Below the pieces are notes generated by a model. The model ran no database searches. It saw only the letters and a list, made by a program, of their open reading frames with translations, and was not told the origin of the DNA. A stretch of 64,000 nt of DNA, taken from NCBI RefSeq assembly GCF_030812475.1, contig NZ_JAUSSR010000021.1, forward strand, positions 30,230 through 94,229. The letters run 5' to 3'. Source of the stretch: Pseudomonas lini. Lineage in GTDB: Bacteria; Pseudomonadota; Gammaproteobacteria; Pseudomonadales; Pseudomonadaceae. The translations under genes were made by a program, and so were the position numbers. Positions 8,426 through 17,256 of the stretch are shown in pieces; the stretch's first letter is position 1; each line of letters opens with the position of its first letter.

Positions 8426-10906
8426 ATGCCGAGTATTGTTGCCCCTTTTGTTCAACGTGGTATGCGACCGCTGTTTCGCGTCGCGTTGTGCAGCCAGTTG
8501 ATCTGGCCGATGTTAGCGTTTGCCTATACCCCTTACGACGAAATGGTGCTTGATGCCCGAGCTGGTCACTACACGCCCGCGCTAACCGCGTTGCGTCAGG
8601 TGCCGCCGGGCCAAGCCACCACCAGTCAAATCAGCGACCACTTGCAGATCGCCAGTTGGGCCGGCCTGGACGCCGAGGTGATCAAGGTCTATGAAACCCA
8701 GGGACGCAATCTGGACCTGCCGGTTGCAGCCCTGACCGCCACAGCGCGGGCCTACCGTAACCAGAAACGCTGGGACGATGCCAATCGGGTCTACAGCAAG
8801 GCCCAGGCCATCGATCCGGACAACCCGGAAGTGCAGTTGGGGATGGCGCTGAACCAGGCTGACTCCGACAAGCCCGACCAGGCGGTGACGCGAGCACGAG
8901 CACTGGTGGCGGCGCAACCCAATGACGTTTCCCGCCGGATGGCCCTGGGCTACGCGTTGAATCGTGCCGGTAAAGAATACGACTCGTTGTTCGAATACGA
9001 TCAGGCCTTCGTCCGTTCCGGTAACAATCCAGAAGTCGCCAAGGAGTATGTGGGCGCGATGCAACGTGCTCACCTGCCGGAGCCGGCCTTGCGCCTGGCC
9101 CGTCAGCGGCCGGGTTTGATCGATCCGGTCACGATTCGTCACCTCGAAGGTGACCTGGCCGCAGAACGTGTGCGCTTGTCTGAAATGCCTACCCGCAGCG
9201 AATCGGAGCGTTATGTGATCGCTGATCGGGCCCTGGCCGACTACGACAAATTGATTTCCACCTGGTCTTCGGATCCCCAGGCAAAAGATGACGTCATCCG
9301 CTGGCGCATCGACCGCATGGGTGCCCTCAAGGCCCGTTCGCGCACCGCCGAGGTCATCAGCGAACACCACAAACTGCAAGCCGAAGGTGTGGTTGTGCCG
9401 GTCTATGCCCAGCGTTGGGTAGCCGCGTCCTACCTGGACCAGCGCGAACCGGAGATCGCCACCGACATGTATCGGGAGATCCTGCTAGCGACGAACACCG
9501 ATCCAAGTAACCGTTTGCAAGATACCACCGCGCTCTACTACGCCTTGCTCGAAAGCGGCGAAGCCACCGAGGCGCGCGCAGTCGCCGAGGAGCTGGCCAA
9601 AACCCAGAGACCACGTGTCGAGCTCAAGGGCTTGCCCGGAGGCAACCCCAACGACGAATGGATGGATGCGCAACAGCTCGCTGCCCAGGCCGGGACCTAC
9701 AGTTCCGATCTGCCCCATGGCGAGGAACGTCTGCAAGCCTTGGTCGAACAGGCACCGGGCAACGTCAGCCTGCGTGTGGCGCAGGCCGATCTGTACCTGG
9801 CGCGGGGCTGGCCGCGGCTTGCCGAAAGCAAGCTCAAGGAAGCCGAGGCCATGGCTCCGCGAGACATCAACCTGGAAATCGCCCAGGGCCATACGGCTAC
9901 GGACCTGCAGGAATGGCGCCAGGTGGATGCCCTGACCGACGACGTGGTCGCGCGTTCCCCCGACAATCGTCAGGTCCAGCGCTTGCAGCGGCAGCGTGAG
10001 GTCCATGACATGTATGAACTGCGCGTAGAAGCGTTCGGCGGCAAGACTTATGGCGGCGATGACGACAACGCTGGTGCGGTCAACGGCAGTCGTGATCTGG
10101 GCATTGAAACCGTCCTGTACAGCCCGCCCATCGGCGAAGACTGGCGTGTATTCGGCGGTGCCGGTTATGCCGAAGGCGACTTCCAGGAAGGGACCGGCCA
10201 CCATCGCTTCCAGCGCCTCGGGCTCGAACGCCGGACCCGAGACTTGACCCTCGAAGCGGAAGTCTCCAACCACTCCTACGGCTTCGGTTCCAAGCAGGGC
10301 GCGCGTCTGGCATTCGCCCATGACATCAACGATTACTGGCAGTACGGCGGGAGCCTGGAGTACTTCGCGGCGGCGACGCCGTTGCGGGCCTTGAACAGCG
10401 ACGTCACGGCCAATGGCGGCAGCGGTTTCATTCGCTGGCGGGCCAATGAAAGTCGCGAGTGGAAATTCGCAGTCAGCCCGTCCCATTTCAGCGACGGCAA
10501 CAACCGCGTCGAAGCCCTGCTCACCGGGCGCGAAGGGATTTACACCGCGCCGAACGTGCAAGTCGACCTGGGATTGGAAGTCGCCGCCAGCCACAACTCC
10601 GAGTCTGACGACGTGCCGTATTTCAATCCCAAGTCCGATCTCAGCGTACTGCCGATCATCAGCGTCAATCATATGCTCTACCAGCGCTATGAAACCCGGT
10701 GGAGTCAGCAGTTCCAGGCTGGCGCGGGTACCTACACCCAGAAATATCATTCCACTGGCGGCATGGCGCTGTTGGGTTATGGCCAGCGTTACAGCTGGAA
10801 CGACGTGGTGGAGGTTGGCGGTATGTTAAGCGCAATCAACCGGCCCTATGACGGAGACCGGGAAACCGATCTGCGTCTGATGGTCGATCTTACTTTCCGC
10901 TTCTAG
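8426..10906 (+). CDS. pgaA: Poly-beta-1,6-N-acetylglucosamine export porin PgaA
   Basis: 826-residue outer-membrane protein. The N-terminal signal (ending near LAFAYTPYDEM) is followed by tetratricopeptide-like helical repeats over roughly residues 40-510, then a C-terminal beta-barrel of about 300 residues ending in aromatic FRF, typical of outer-membrane insertion. In E. coli PgaA the TPR part binds the deacetylase PgaB and the barrel exports partly deacetylated PNAG. First gene of pgaABCD; the ATG has AAGGAT 8 bp upstream. The product is a biofilm matrix polysaccharide. Confidence 0.93.
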   Translation: MPSIVAPFVQRGMRPLFRVALCSQLIWPMLAFAYTPYDEMVLDARAGHYTPALTALRQVPPGQATTSQISDHLQIASWAGLDAEVIKVYETQGRNLDLPVAALTATARAYRNQKRWDDANRVYSKAQAIDPDNPEVQLGMALNQADSDKPDQAVTRARALVAAQPNDVSRRMALGYALNRAGKEYDSLFEYDQAFVRSGNNPEVAKEYVGAMQRAHLPEPALRLARQRPGLIDPVTIRHLEGDLAAERVRLSEMPTRSESERYVIADRALADYDKLISTWSSDPQAKDDVIRWRIDRMGALKARSRTAEVISEHHKLQAEGVVVPVYAQRWVAASYLDQREPEIATDMYREILLATNTDPSNRLQDTTALYYALLESGEATEARAVAEELAKTQRPRVELKGLPGGNPNDEWMDAQQLAAQAGTYSSDLPHGEERLQALVEQAPGNVSLRVAQADLYLARGWPRLAESKLKEAEAMAPRDINLEIAQGHTATDLQEWRQVDALTDDVVARSPDNRQVQRLQRQREVHDMYELRVEAFGGKTYGGDDDNAGAVNGSRDLGIETVLYSPPIGEDWRVFGGAGYAEGDFQEGTGHHRFQRLGLERRTRDLTLEAEVSNHSYGFGSKQGARLAFAHDINDYWQYGGSLEYFAAATPLRALNSDVTANGGSGFIRWRANESREWKFAVSPSHFSDGNNRVEALLTGREGIYTAPNVQVDLGLEVAASHNSESDDVPYFNPKSDLSVLPIISVNHMLYQRYETRWSQQFQAGAGTYTQKYHSTGGMALLGYGQRYSWNDVVEVGGMLSAINRPYDGDRETDLRLMVDLTFRF

Positions 10907-10918
10907 AGGGGTTTGAAA

Positions 10919-12919
10919 ATGGCCTTGATGTCGCGTTTCTTCCTCCTGCTGGGAGTGCTGTTGATCAGCGCATGCTCCCAGCAGGCACCGGCGTTTGCGC
11001 CGCCGACCGAAAGGCCGGTGGTGGAAAGCGAAACCCCGTGGCCGAAAAACCATGTACTCGGCATCGCCTATCACGATGTCGATGACAAGGACCCGGACCA
11101 GGCGGTGGTGGCCGTGCGCACCGAGCGCCTGATCGAGCAGCTGGCCTGGTTGCGGGAGAACGGCTACCAGCCGGTTTCCGTCGACCAGGTCCTGGCGGCA
11201 CGCAAAAAAGGAGGCCCCGACCTGCCTCCCAAAGCGGTCATGCTCAGTTTCGACGACGGTTATTCGAGCTTCTATACCCGGGTGATGCCGGTGCTGCGTG
11301 CCTATAAATGGCCTGCATTGCTGGCACCGGTCGGCACCTGGGTCGACACCCCGCTGGACAAACCGGTGGATTTCGCCGGTACGCCGCGCAAGCGCTCGGA
11401 ATTCCTGACCTGGGATCAGGTGCGGGAGGTTTCCCAGTCCGGACTGGTGGAGCTCGCAGCGCACACCGATGCCAATCACAAGGGTATCCTGGCTAACCCC
11501 CAGGGCAACCTGGAGCCGGCCGCCACAACCCGGCGTTACGATCCAGTCGCCAAACGCTATGAAACCGAAGCCGAGTTCCAGGCCCGTCAACGCGTGGATA
11601 TCTTGGCGATCTCGGAGAAAATCTACAAAGCCACGGGTAAAAAGCCGCGAGTCTGGGTCTGGCCTTACGGCGCGGCGAGCGGCACCACGCTGCAAATCGT
11701 CAATGATCAGGATTACGAGATGGCCTTGACCCTGGAAGACGGGCTCGACACTCTGGATACCCTGATGAACAGTCCGCGTTACCTCGTTTCTGCTGACCCG
11801 GAAGGCGCGCGCTTCGCCAATAGCGTCGTCTCGGTGCAGTCGAAGAACGCCATGCGCGTCGTTCACGTAGACCTGGATAACGTCTACGACCCGGACCCGG
11901 CCCAGCAGGAAAGAAACCTGGGCAAACTGATCCAGCGCATGTCCGACATGGGCGCCAATACGGTGTTCCTGCAAGCTTTCGCCGATCCGAAGGGTGATGG
12001 CCTTGTGCATTCGCTGTACTTCCCCAACCGTCACCTGCCGATGGCCGCCGACATTTTTGACCGCGTGGCCTGGCAGTTGCGCACCCGGGCCCATGTCAAA
12101 GTCTACGCCTGGATGCCAGTGCTGAGCTTTGCCCTGGATTCGAAGCTGCCGCGAGTGACACGCTGGGACCCGGAAACCGGCACGACGACGGTCGATCCGA
12201 AGCAGTACATACGCTTGTCTCCTTACGATCCGAACGTACGGCGCATGATTGGTGAAATCTACGAAGATCTGGCGCGCATGTCATCGGTCAACGGCATCCT
12301 GTTTCACGATGACGCAATAATGTCGGACTTCGAAGACGCAGGCCCCGATGCCCTCAAAGTCTACGCCGCCAATGGTCTGCCCGGCTCAATCGCCGCGTTG
12401 CGCGCCGATCCTGCAGTGATGCAGCGCTGGACGCGTTTCAAGAGCCGCTACCTGATCGATTTCACCAAGGAGCTGACCGCCAAGGTCCGCGCCATTCGTG
12501 GCCCGCAGCTGGATACGGCGCGCAACATTTTCGCCGAGCCGATACTCAATCCCGAGAGTGAAGCCTGGTACGCGCAGAATCTGGATGACTTCCTCGGCAC
12601 GTACGACTGGACGGCGCCGATGGCCATGCCGTTGATGGAAAAACAGTCTTATGAAGACTCCGAAGCCTGGCTCGAGAAACTGGTCGCCACGGTCAAGGCT
12701 CGCCCCGGCGCGCTCGATCGCACCGTGTTCGAACTGCAGGCACGGGACTGGACGAAACAGGAACAGGCCGACATCGAAGGCGAACAATTGGCCGAGTGGA
12801 TGCGGGTTCTGCAGCGTCAGGGCGTGACCAGTTTTGGCTACTACCCCGACAACTTCCTGGACAATCTACCCGACCTGAAATCCGTACGGCCGGCCCTTTC
12901 CAACAAGTGGAATCCATAA
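10919..12919 (+). CDS. pgaB: PNAG N-deacetylase/hydrolase PgaB
   Basis: Periplasmic lipoprotein of 666 residues (signal ending LLISACSQQ). The N-terminal polysaccharide deacetylase domain has the metal-binding FDDGYSS motif (D112, D113) and histidines H182 and H187, which line up with D114/D115 and H184/H189 of E. coli PgaB. The C-terminal half is the glycoside-hydrolase-like domain (NGILFHDDA, TAPMAMPLME). The ATG at 10919 follows AGAGGGG and is preferred to the in-frame TTG at 10913. It partly deacetylates PNAG before export through PgaA. Confidence 0.93.
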   Translation: MALMSRFFLLLGVLLISACSQQAPAFAPPTERPVVESETPWPKNHVLGIAYHDVDDKDPDQAVVAVRTERLIEQLAWLRENGYQPVSVDQVLAARKKGGPDLPPKAVMLSFDDGYSSFYTRVMPVLRAYKWPALLAPVGTWVDTPLDKPVDFAGTPRKRSEFLTWDQVREVSQSGLVELAAHTDANHKGILANPQGNLEPAATTRRYDPVAKRYETEAEFQARQRVDILAISEKIYKATGKKPRVWVWPYGAASGTTLQIVNDQDYEMALTLEDGLDTLDTLMNSPRYLVSADPEGARFANSVVSVQSKNAMRVVHVDLDNVYDPDPAQQERNLGKLIQRMSDMGANTVFLQAFADPKGDGLVHSLYFPNRHLPMAADIFDRVAWQLRTRAHVKVYAWMPVLSFALDSKLPRVTRWDPETGTTTVDPKQYIRLSPYDPNVRRMIGEIYEDLARMSSVNGILFHDDAIMSDFEDAGPDALKVYAANGLPGSIAALRADPAVMQRWTRFKSRYLIDFTKELTAKVRAIRGPQLDTARNIFAEPILNPESEAWYAQNLDDFLGTYDWTAPMAMPLMEKQSYEDSEAWLEKLVATVKARPGALDRTVFELQARDWTKQEQADIEGEQLAEWMRVLQRQGVTSFGYYPDNFLDNLPDLKSVRPALSNKWNP

Positions 12920-12920
12920 C

Positions 12921-14276
12921 ATGCTGGATAGACTTCTGGCTCTACTCGTTCTGGCGATCGTCCTCGGGATTCCCCTTGGACTGATCTTTCTACTCACTGG
13001 CCAGTTCCTGATGGACTTCGTGTTCTTCTATCCGCTGTTCATGTCAGGACTGTGGATCGCCGGGGGACTCTATTTCTGGCTGCATTGGGAGCGGCACTGG
13101 CCGTGGAACGAAGACACCTTGCCGCCGCCGCTGGCCGGCGAGCCGCTGATTTCGATCCTCATCCCTTGCTTCAACGAAGGTGACAACGTCAGGGAAACCA
13201 TCCATGCGGCGTTGTCCCAGCAGTATCCGAACATCGAGGTCATCGCCATCAACGATGGCTCGAAGGACGACACCGGTGCCATCCTCGATGCCTTGGCCGT
13301 GCAGGATCCGCGTTTGCGGGTGCTGCACCTGGCGGAGAACCAGGGCAAAGCTGTAGCCCTGCGCATGGGCGCCATTGCAGCGCGTAGCGAGTACCTGGTG
13401 TGCATCGACGGTGATGCGCTGCTGGCACCTCATACCGCGGCTTACCTGGTGGCGCCGTTGCTCGAAAACCCGCGCCTCGGCGCCGTGACCGGCAACCCGC
13501 GGATCCGTACCCGTTCGACCCTGGTCGGCCGGGTGCAGGTTGGCGAGTTCTCCTCGATCATCGGTCTGATCAAACGTACCCAGCGCGTCTTCGGGCGGAT
13601 CTTTACCGTCTCCGGCGTGGTTGTCGCTTTCCGTCGCACGGCCCTGCACCGGGTCGGCTACTGGAGCACCGACATGATCACCGAAGACATCGATATCAGC
13701 TGGAAGCTGCAACTGGATCACTGGAGCATTTTCTACGAGCCCCGCGCGCTGTGCTGGATCCTGATGCCGGAAACCCTGGGTGGCCTGTGGAAACAGCGTC
13801 TGCGCTGGGCCCAGGGCGGTGCGGAAGTGCTGTTCAAGAACATTCGCGGCATCTGGCAGTACCGTCATCGTTATCTCTGGCCATTGCTGTTCGAATACTG
13901 CCTGTCCACCGGTTGGGCGTTCACCTTCCTGCTGTCGATCATTCTATGGCTGGTGGGTCTGTACATCGCGTTGCCGGAAGTCATCGCGGTGCCCCGTATG
14001 TGGCCACCGGCGTTCACCGGCTTGCTGCTGGCAGTGGTCTGCCTGATGCAGTTCGGGGTCAGTCTGCTGATCGATCGCCGCTACGAAAAAGGTTTGGGCA
14101 AGACGATGTTCTGGGTGATCTGGTACCCGCTGGTGTTCTGGCTGGTCAGTCTGCTCACCACGCTGGTCAGTTTCCCCAAAGTGCTGTTCCGTTTACGTCA
14201 GAAACGTGCGCGCTGGGTCAGTCCAGATCGCGGCATTCGGCCGCCTGGTGCCGATGAAGAGGAGATCGTCAAATGA
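12921..14276 (+). CDS. pgaC: PNAG synthase glycosyltransferase PgaC
   Basis: 451-residue family-2 glycosyltransferase of the inner membrane: two N-terminal helices, a cytoplasmic GT-A domain with ILIPCFNEGDN, INDGSKDD, the metal-binding DGDA, the TEDID acceptor motif and QRLRW (about 292-296), then further membrane helices. It polymerises UDP-GlcNAc into beta-1,6-GlcNAc. The gene begins 1 bp after the pgaB stop and overlaps pgaD by 4 bp. Confidence 0.95.
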   Translation: MLDRLLALLVLAIVLGIPLGLIFLLTGQFLMDFVFFYPLFMSGLWIAGGLYFWLHWERHWPWNEDTLPPPLAGEPLISILIPCFNEGDNVRETIHAALSQQYPNIEVIAINDGSKDDTGAILDALAVQDPRLRVLHLAENQGKAVALRMGAIAARSEYLVCIDGDALLAPHTAAYLVAPLLENPRLGAVTGNPRIRTRSTLVGRVQVGEFSSIIGLIKRTQRVFGRIFTVSGVVVAFRRTALHRVGYWSTDMITEDIDISWKLQLDHWSIFYEPRALCWILMPETLGGLWKQRLRWAQGGAEVLFKNIRGIWQYRHRYLWPLLFEYCLSTGWAFTFLLSIILWLVGLYIALPEVIAVPRMWPPAFTGLLLAVVCLMQFGVSLLIDRRYEKGLGKTMFWVIWYPLVFWLVSLLTTLVSFPKVLFRLRQKRARWVSPDRGIRPPGADEEEIVK

Positions 14277-14797
14277 AAATCATCACAACCCGGCAGCGGC
14301 CAGTGCTTATGGTGGTCGATACCTTGTTCACCGTCCTGGCCTGGGCCGGATTCCTGTATTTGTTGTACTTGGGCATCTCGCCATTGATCGTACCCCACGA
14401 AGGTGCCCGATTCAGCGGCCCAGCGTTCGACGCCCTTGGCACCCTGCAGGTTTATTTATGGGTGGCGGTGTTCAACGCCTTGGTGCTGATCGGGTGGGCA
14501 CGTTATCAACAACGTAAAAGCAGAAGCTTTGCCCAGCGTCGTATGCCGGCTCCGGTCATCGACGATCAGGCTTTGAGCAAAAGCTTCAAACTGACCCGTG
14601 AACGGCTGCACAAACTGCGCAGCCCGGGTTCGATGACCATTCACAACGATCACGATGGCGATATTTCCCACGTGGTGAGCCACTTCTTCACGATCGATTC
14701 CCGGCAGCCGCTCTCCCTGCAGCCTCTGGATAATCCTAAAGTGATCCGTCGTCCATCCGATGATGAAGAAGGCAAAGAGCCGGTGAACCGCGCCTGA
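14273..14797 (+). CDS. pgaD: PNAG synthase accessory protein PgaD
   Basis: 174 residues with two hydrophobic helices near the N-terminus (about 14-36 and 61-81) and a cytoplasmic tail. In E. coli PgaD forms a complex with PgaC and both bind c-di-GMP, which activates synthesis; several c-di-GMP enzymes are encoded elsewhere in this window, though no direct link is shown. The ATGA overlap with pgaC supports coupled translation. Confidence 0.88.
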   Translation: MKIITTRQRPVLMVVDTLFTVLAWAGFLYLLYLGISPLIVPHEGARFSGPAFDALGTLQVYLWVAVFNALVLIGWARYQQRKSRSFAQRRMPAPVIDDQALSKSFKLTRERLHKLRSPGSMTIHNDHDGDISHVVSHFFTIDSRQPLSLQPLDNPKVIRRPSDDEEGKEPVNRA

Positions 14798-14834
14798 GCC
14801 CGACTCGGTCTTGCGGCGTGAAACCCCGATCCCA

Positions 14835-14940
14835 TGTAGGAGCCGGCTTGCCGGCGAAGGCGGCGGCACATTCGGTGGATGTGCTGACTGACAGACCGCT
14901 TTCGCTGCGGCGCGGCGATCCGACAAGCCGCTCCTACAGG
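14835..14940. repeat. REPIN downstream of pgaD
   Basis: Forward REP core (GTAGGAGCCGGCTTGCCGGC) at 14835-14860 and an inverted core at 14919-14940. The right core contains the stop codon of the convergent oxidoreductase gene. Confidence 0.85.
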
Positions 14941-16469
14941 GGATTTACATCCCGAATCAGGCGCCACGCCTCGTCCACCGGCAGTGGTTGCTTCATCCTC
15001 TCGGCGAGCATCGCCATCGCCCGTTCTTCATCGCAGGCGACAGCGGCCGCCACCACACCGTTCTTGCAGAACAGGCCGATAAAGGGCGGATGATACGGGT
15101 CGCCCTTGAATTCGACTTCGTCCCACGCCTCGGCATGGCCCAGGTAGTCGTAGTTCTTGCCGAAGTGCCAGGTCCAGAAAAACGGCACGTCCAGGTAATG
15201 CTCGTCACCGCCGAGCATGTTCGCCGCCGCGATCCGCGCCTGTTGCTGTGCCAGGCGCCAATGCTCGATGCGCTGGGGCTGGCCATTGAGCGGGAAGGTT
15301 GCGATATCGCCGGCGGCCCAGAGCCCATCGGTTACGCGCATGCCGCCGTCGACCGTCAGTGACTGGTCTTTTTCCTTGGGCAGATCGGCAAACGGCGCGG
15401 TTGCCGGGGTAACGCCAATGCCGACCAGCACCAGGTCCGCAGGCAAACGTTGACCATTGTCCAGTTTCACCGCTTCGACCTTGTCGGTGCCTTCAATCTG
15501 CGCGGCTTCGCCATCGGTGTGGAAGACCACGCCGTGGGCCACATGCCGGGCACGAATGGCCTTAGCGACCGTATCGCCGAATTGCTTGACGAAAGGTACG
15601 GCGTGGCGGGCCAGAACGGTGACGTCCAGACCGTATTCGCGCAGGGCCGATGCAGACTCCAGGGCAATGAAACTGTCGCCGATGATCACCGCGCGCTGGC
15701 CAGGTTTCGCAGCGGCCAGTATCCGCTGCGCCTGATCTTTCGAGCGCAGCACGAAGACCTGGGGCAAGTCGGCACCGTGTAGTTTCAGCGGGTTAGGCGT
15801 ACCGCCGGTGGCGAGCAGGGCAGCGTCATACGCCAGCGACTGACCGTCTGCCAGTCGCAGGGTTTTATTCGCCGCATCCAGGCTGGCCACTTCACCCTTG
15901 ATTCGCTCGATCCGCTGCTCGTGGTAGAAGCCTTCATCGCGTAGCGGTGGGACTTCTTCCGGCGGCATCTCACCGGCGATCACGAATTTGCTCAGCACCG
16001 TGCGGTCGTAGCCGGCCTCGGCTTCGCGGTCGATCAGCAGCACGCGCCCGCCGAAGCCTTTTTCCCGTAGCGCCGCCGCAGCCGCCGTACCTGCGGCACC
16101 GGCACCGACGATCACGAACGTGCGCTCATCGTCAGCCGGCGGTGTGCTGCCGGCAGGCAGTGGCCGGTCGTCGACCCAGACCTCGCCATCGCGCAATTCA
16201 AGCGGGTAGCGCCTGAGGCTATCCAGAGACGGCGGTTCACACAGCGCCCCGTCTTCGATCCGGTAAGCGGCCTTGTGCCAAGGGCAGATCAGGCGCCCAT
16301 TGCACAGCGCGCCCTCGGCCAGGGGTGCCCCGGCGTGGGGGCATTCACCCTGATAGGCGCGCAATTGATCGCCGACTCGCAGCAAGACGATTTTAGTGTC
16401 CGCGATCCGGACTTCCAGGCCACGGTTCTCGGGCACATCGGCGAAACGGGCGACGCGGTGCAGGGCCAT
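14934..16469 (-). CDS. Rieske-domain FAD-dependent oxidoreductase (AIF-like)
   Basis: 511-residue protein with an N-terminal Rieske [2Fe-2S] domain (CPHAG near 43-47 and CPWH near 62-65 supply the ligands), then a pyridine nucleotide-disulphide oxidoreductase core: FAD-binding VIVGAGAAGTAAA near 118, NAD-binding IIGDSFIALESAS near 265, GDIATF near 392. This fits ferredoxin reductases of the apoptosis-inducing-factor type. The substrate and electron partner are unknown. Its TAG stop is encoded by the REP element. It is convergent with pgaD and divergent from the YbhB-like gene. Confidence 0.85.
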   Translation of the reverse strand: MALHRVARFADVPENRGLEVRIADTKIVLLRVGDQLRAYQGECPHAGAPLAEGALCNGRLICPWHKAAYRIEDGALCEPPSLDSLRRYPLELRDGEVWVDDRPLPAGSTPPADDERTFVIVGAGAAGTAAAAALREKGFGGRVLLIDREAEAGYDRTVLSKFVIAGEMPPEEVPPLRDEGFYHEQRIERIKGEVASLDAANKTLRLADGQSLAYDAALLATGGTPNPLKLHGADLPQVFVLRSKDQAQRILAAAKPGQRAVIIGDSFIALESASALREYGLDVTVLARHAVPFVKQFGDTVAKAIRARHVAHGVVFHTDGEAAQIEGTDKVEAVKLDNGQRLPADLVLVGIGVTPATAPFADLPKEKDQSLTVDGGMRVTDGLWAAGDIATFPLNGQPQRIEHWRLAQQQARIAAANMLGGDEHYLDVPFFWTWHFGKNYDYLGHAEAWDEVEFKGDPYHPPFIGLFCKNGVVAAAVACDEERAMAMLAERMKQPLPVDEAWRLIRDVNPL

Positions 16470-16608
16470 GATCGCTTTCCTGACGGACGTTTCAGGTAAG
16501 AGTCCGGGGTTTCTCCCGAGGTTCAGCCAATTCCCGCTGCCACGGCACGAACGGTCCGGCTATAGTTTGCACGCCGACCACGGCTCCACCCGCACAAGGT
16601 GCTCCGGT

Positions 16609-17169
16609 ATGACCCGATTGACCTCCCTGAACCCTTGGCTGGCGGCCGTTGCAGTCGCCCTTTGCGTGCAGTTTCCGGCGCAGGCCCAGGAGCGCTTCAC
16701 CCTCAGCATTCCCGGTGTGTCGGACAATCGCCTGTTCACCTCGGCAGCCGCCAGCGATGCGGCCGGTTGTGGCGGCAAGAACCAGTCCCCGGCCCTGAGC
16801 TGGAATGCCGGCCCCCCGGGCACCTTGAGCTACGCCATCGTCATGCACGATCCCGACGGCCAGAAAGGCCTGGGGGTCGACCACTGGATTCACTATGGCA
16901 TCAAGGCCACGACCCACCAGATTCCGGCCGGTGTCGGCGCCAAATCCGCCCTCGAAGGCGTGGGCGGCAGCAACAGCAAAGGCACGACCGGCTATGTGGG
17001 TCCCTGCCCACCGGTCGGCGACAGCTCCCACCACTACATCATCCAGCTCTATGCCCTGGACCTTGCACCAGACGCCTTGCCCGCCGGCCTGAACCGCGCG
17101 CAGCTGATGGACAAGATCAAAGGTCATGTGTTGAAAAACAGCAGTGTGGTGCGGCGCTATCACCGCTGA
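16609..17169 (+). CDS. YbhB/YbcL family Raf-kinase-inhibitor-like protein, secreted
   Basis: 186 residues with a signal peptide (WLAAVAVALCVQFPAQAQ) and a PEBP fold signature: NQSPALSW, YAIVMHDPDG, DHWIHYGI, YVGPCPP and HHYIIQLYALD. These small phosphatidylethanolamine-binding-like proteins have no agreed bacterial function. The ATG at 16609 is chosen because the signal peptide starts there, although the frame is open from 16396. It is divergent from the Rieske/FAD gene. Confidence 0.85.
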   Translation: MTRLTSLNPWLAAVAVALCVQFPAQAQERFTLSIPGVSDNRLFTSAAASDAAGCGGKNQSPALSWNAGPPGTLSYAIVMHDPDGQKGLGVDHWIHYGIKATTHQIPAGVGAKSALEGVGGSNSKGTTGYVGPCPPVGDSSHHYIIQLYALDLAPDALPAGLNRAQLMDKIKGHVLKNSSVVRRYHR

Positions 17170-17256
17170 AGTTTTTTCACTTCGGTTTAACCCGAACCGG
17201 CCGGGCTGCCCGTCTCAGAGGATGAATGGATCAATTTCCTCCTGAGGTCAGCCCCC

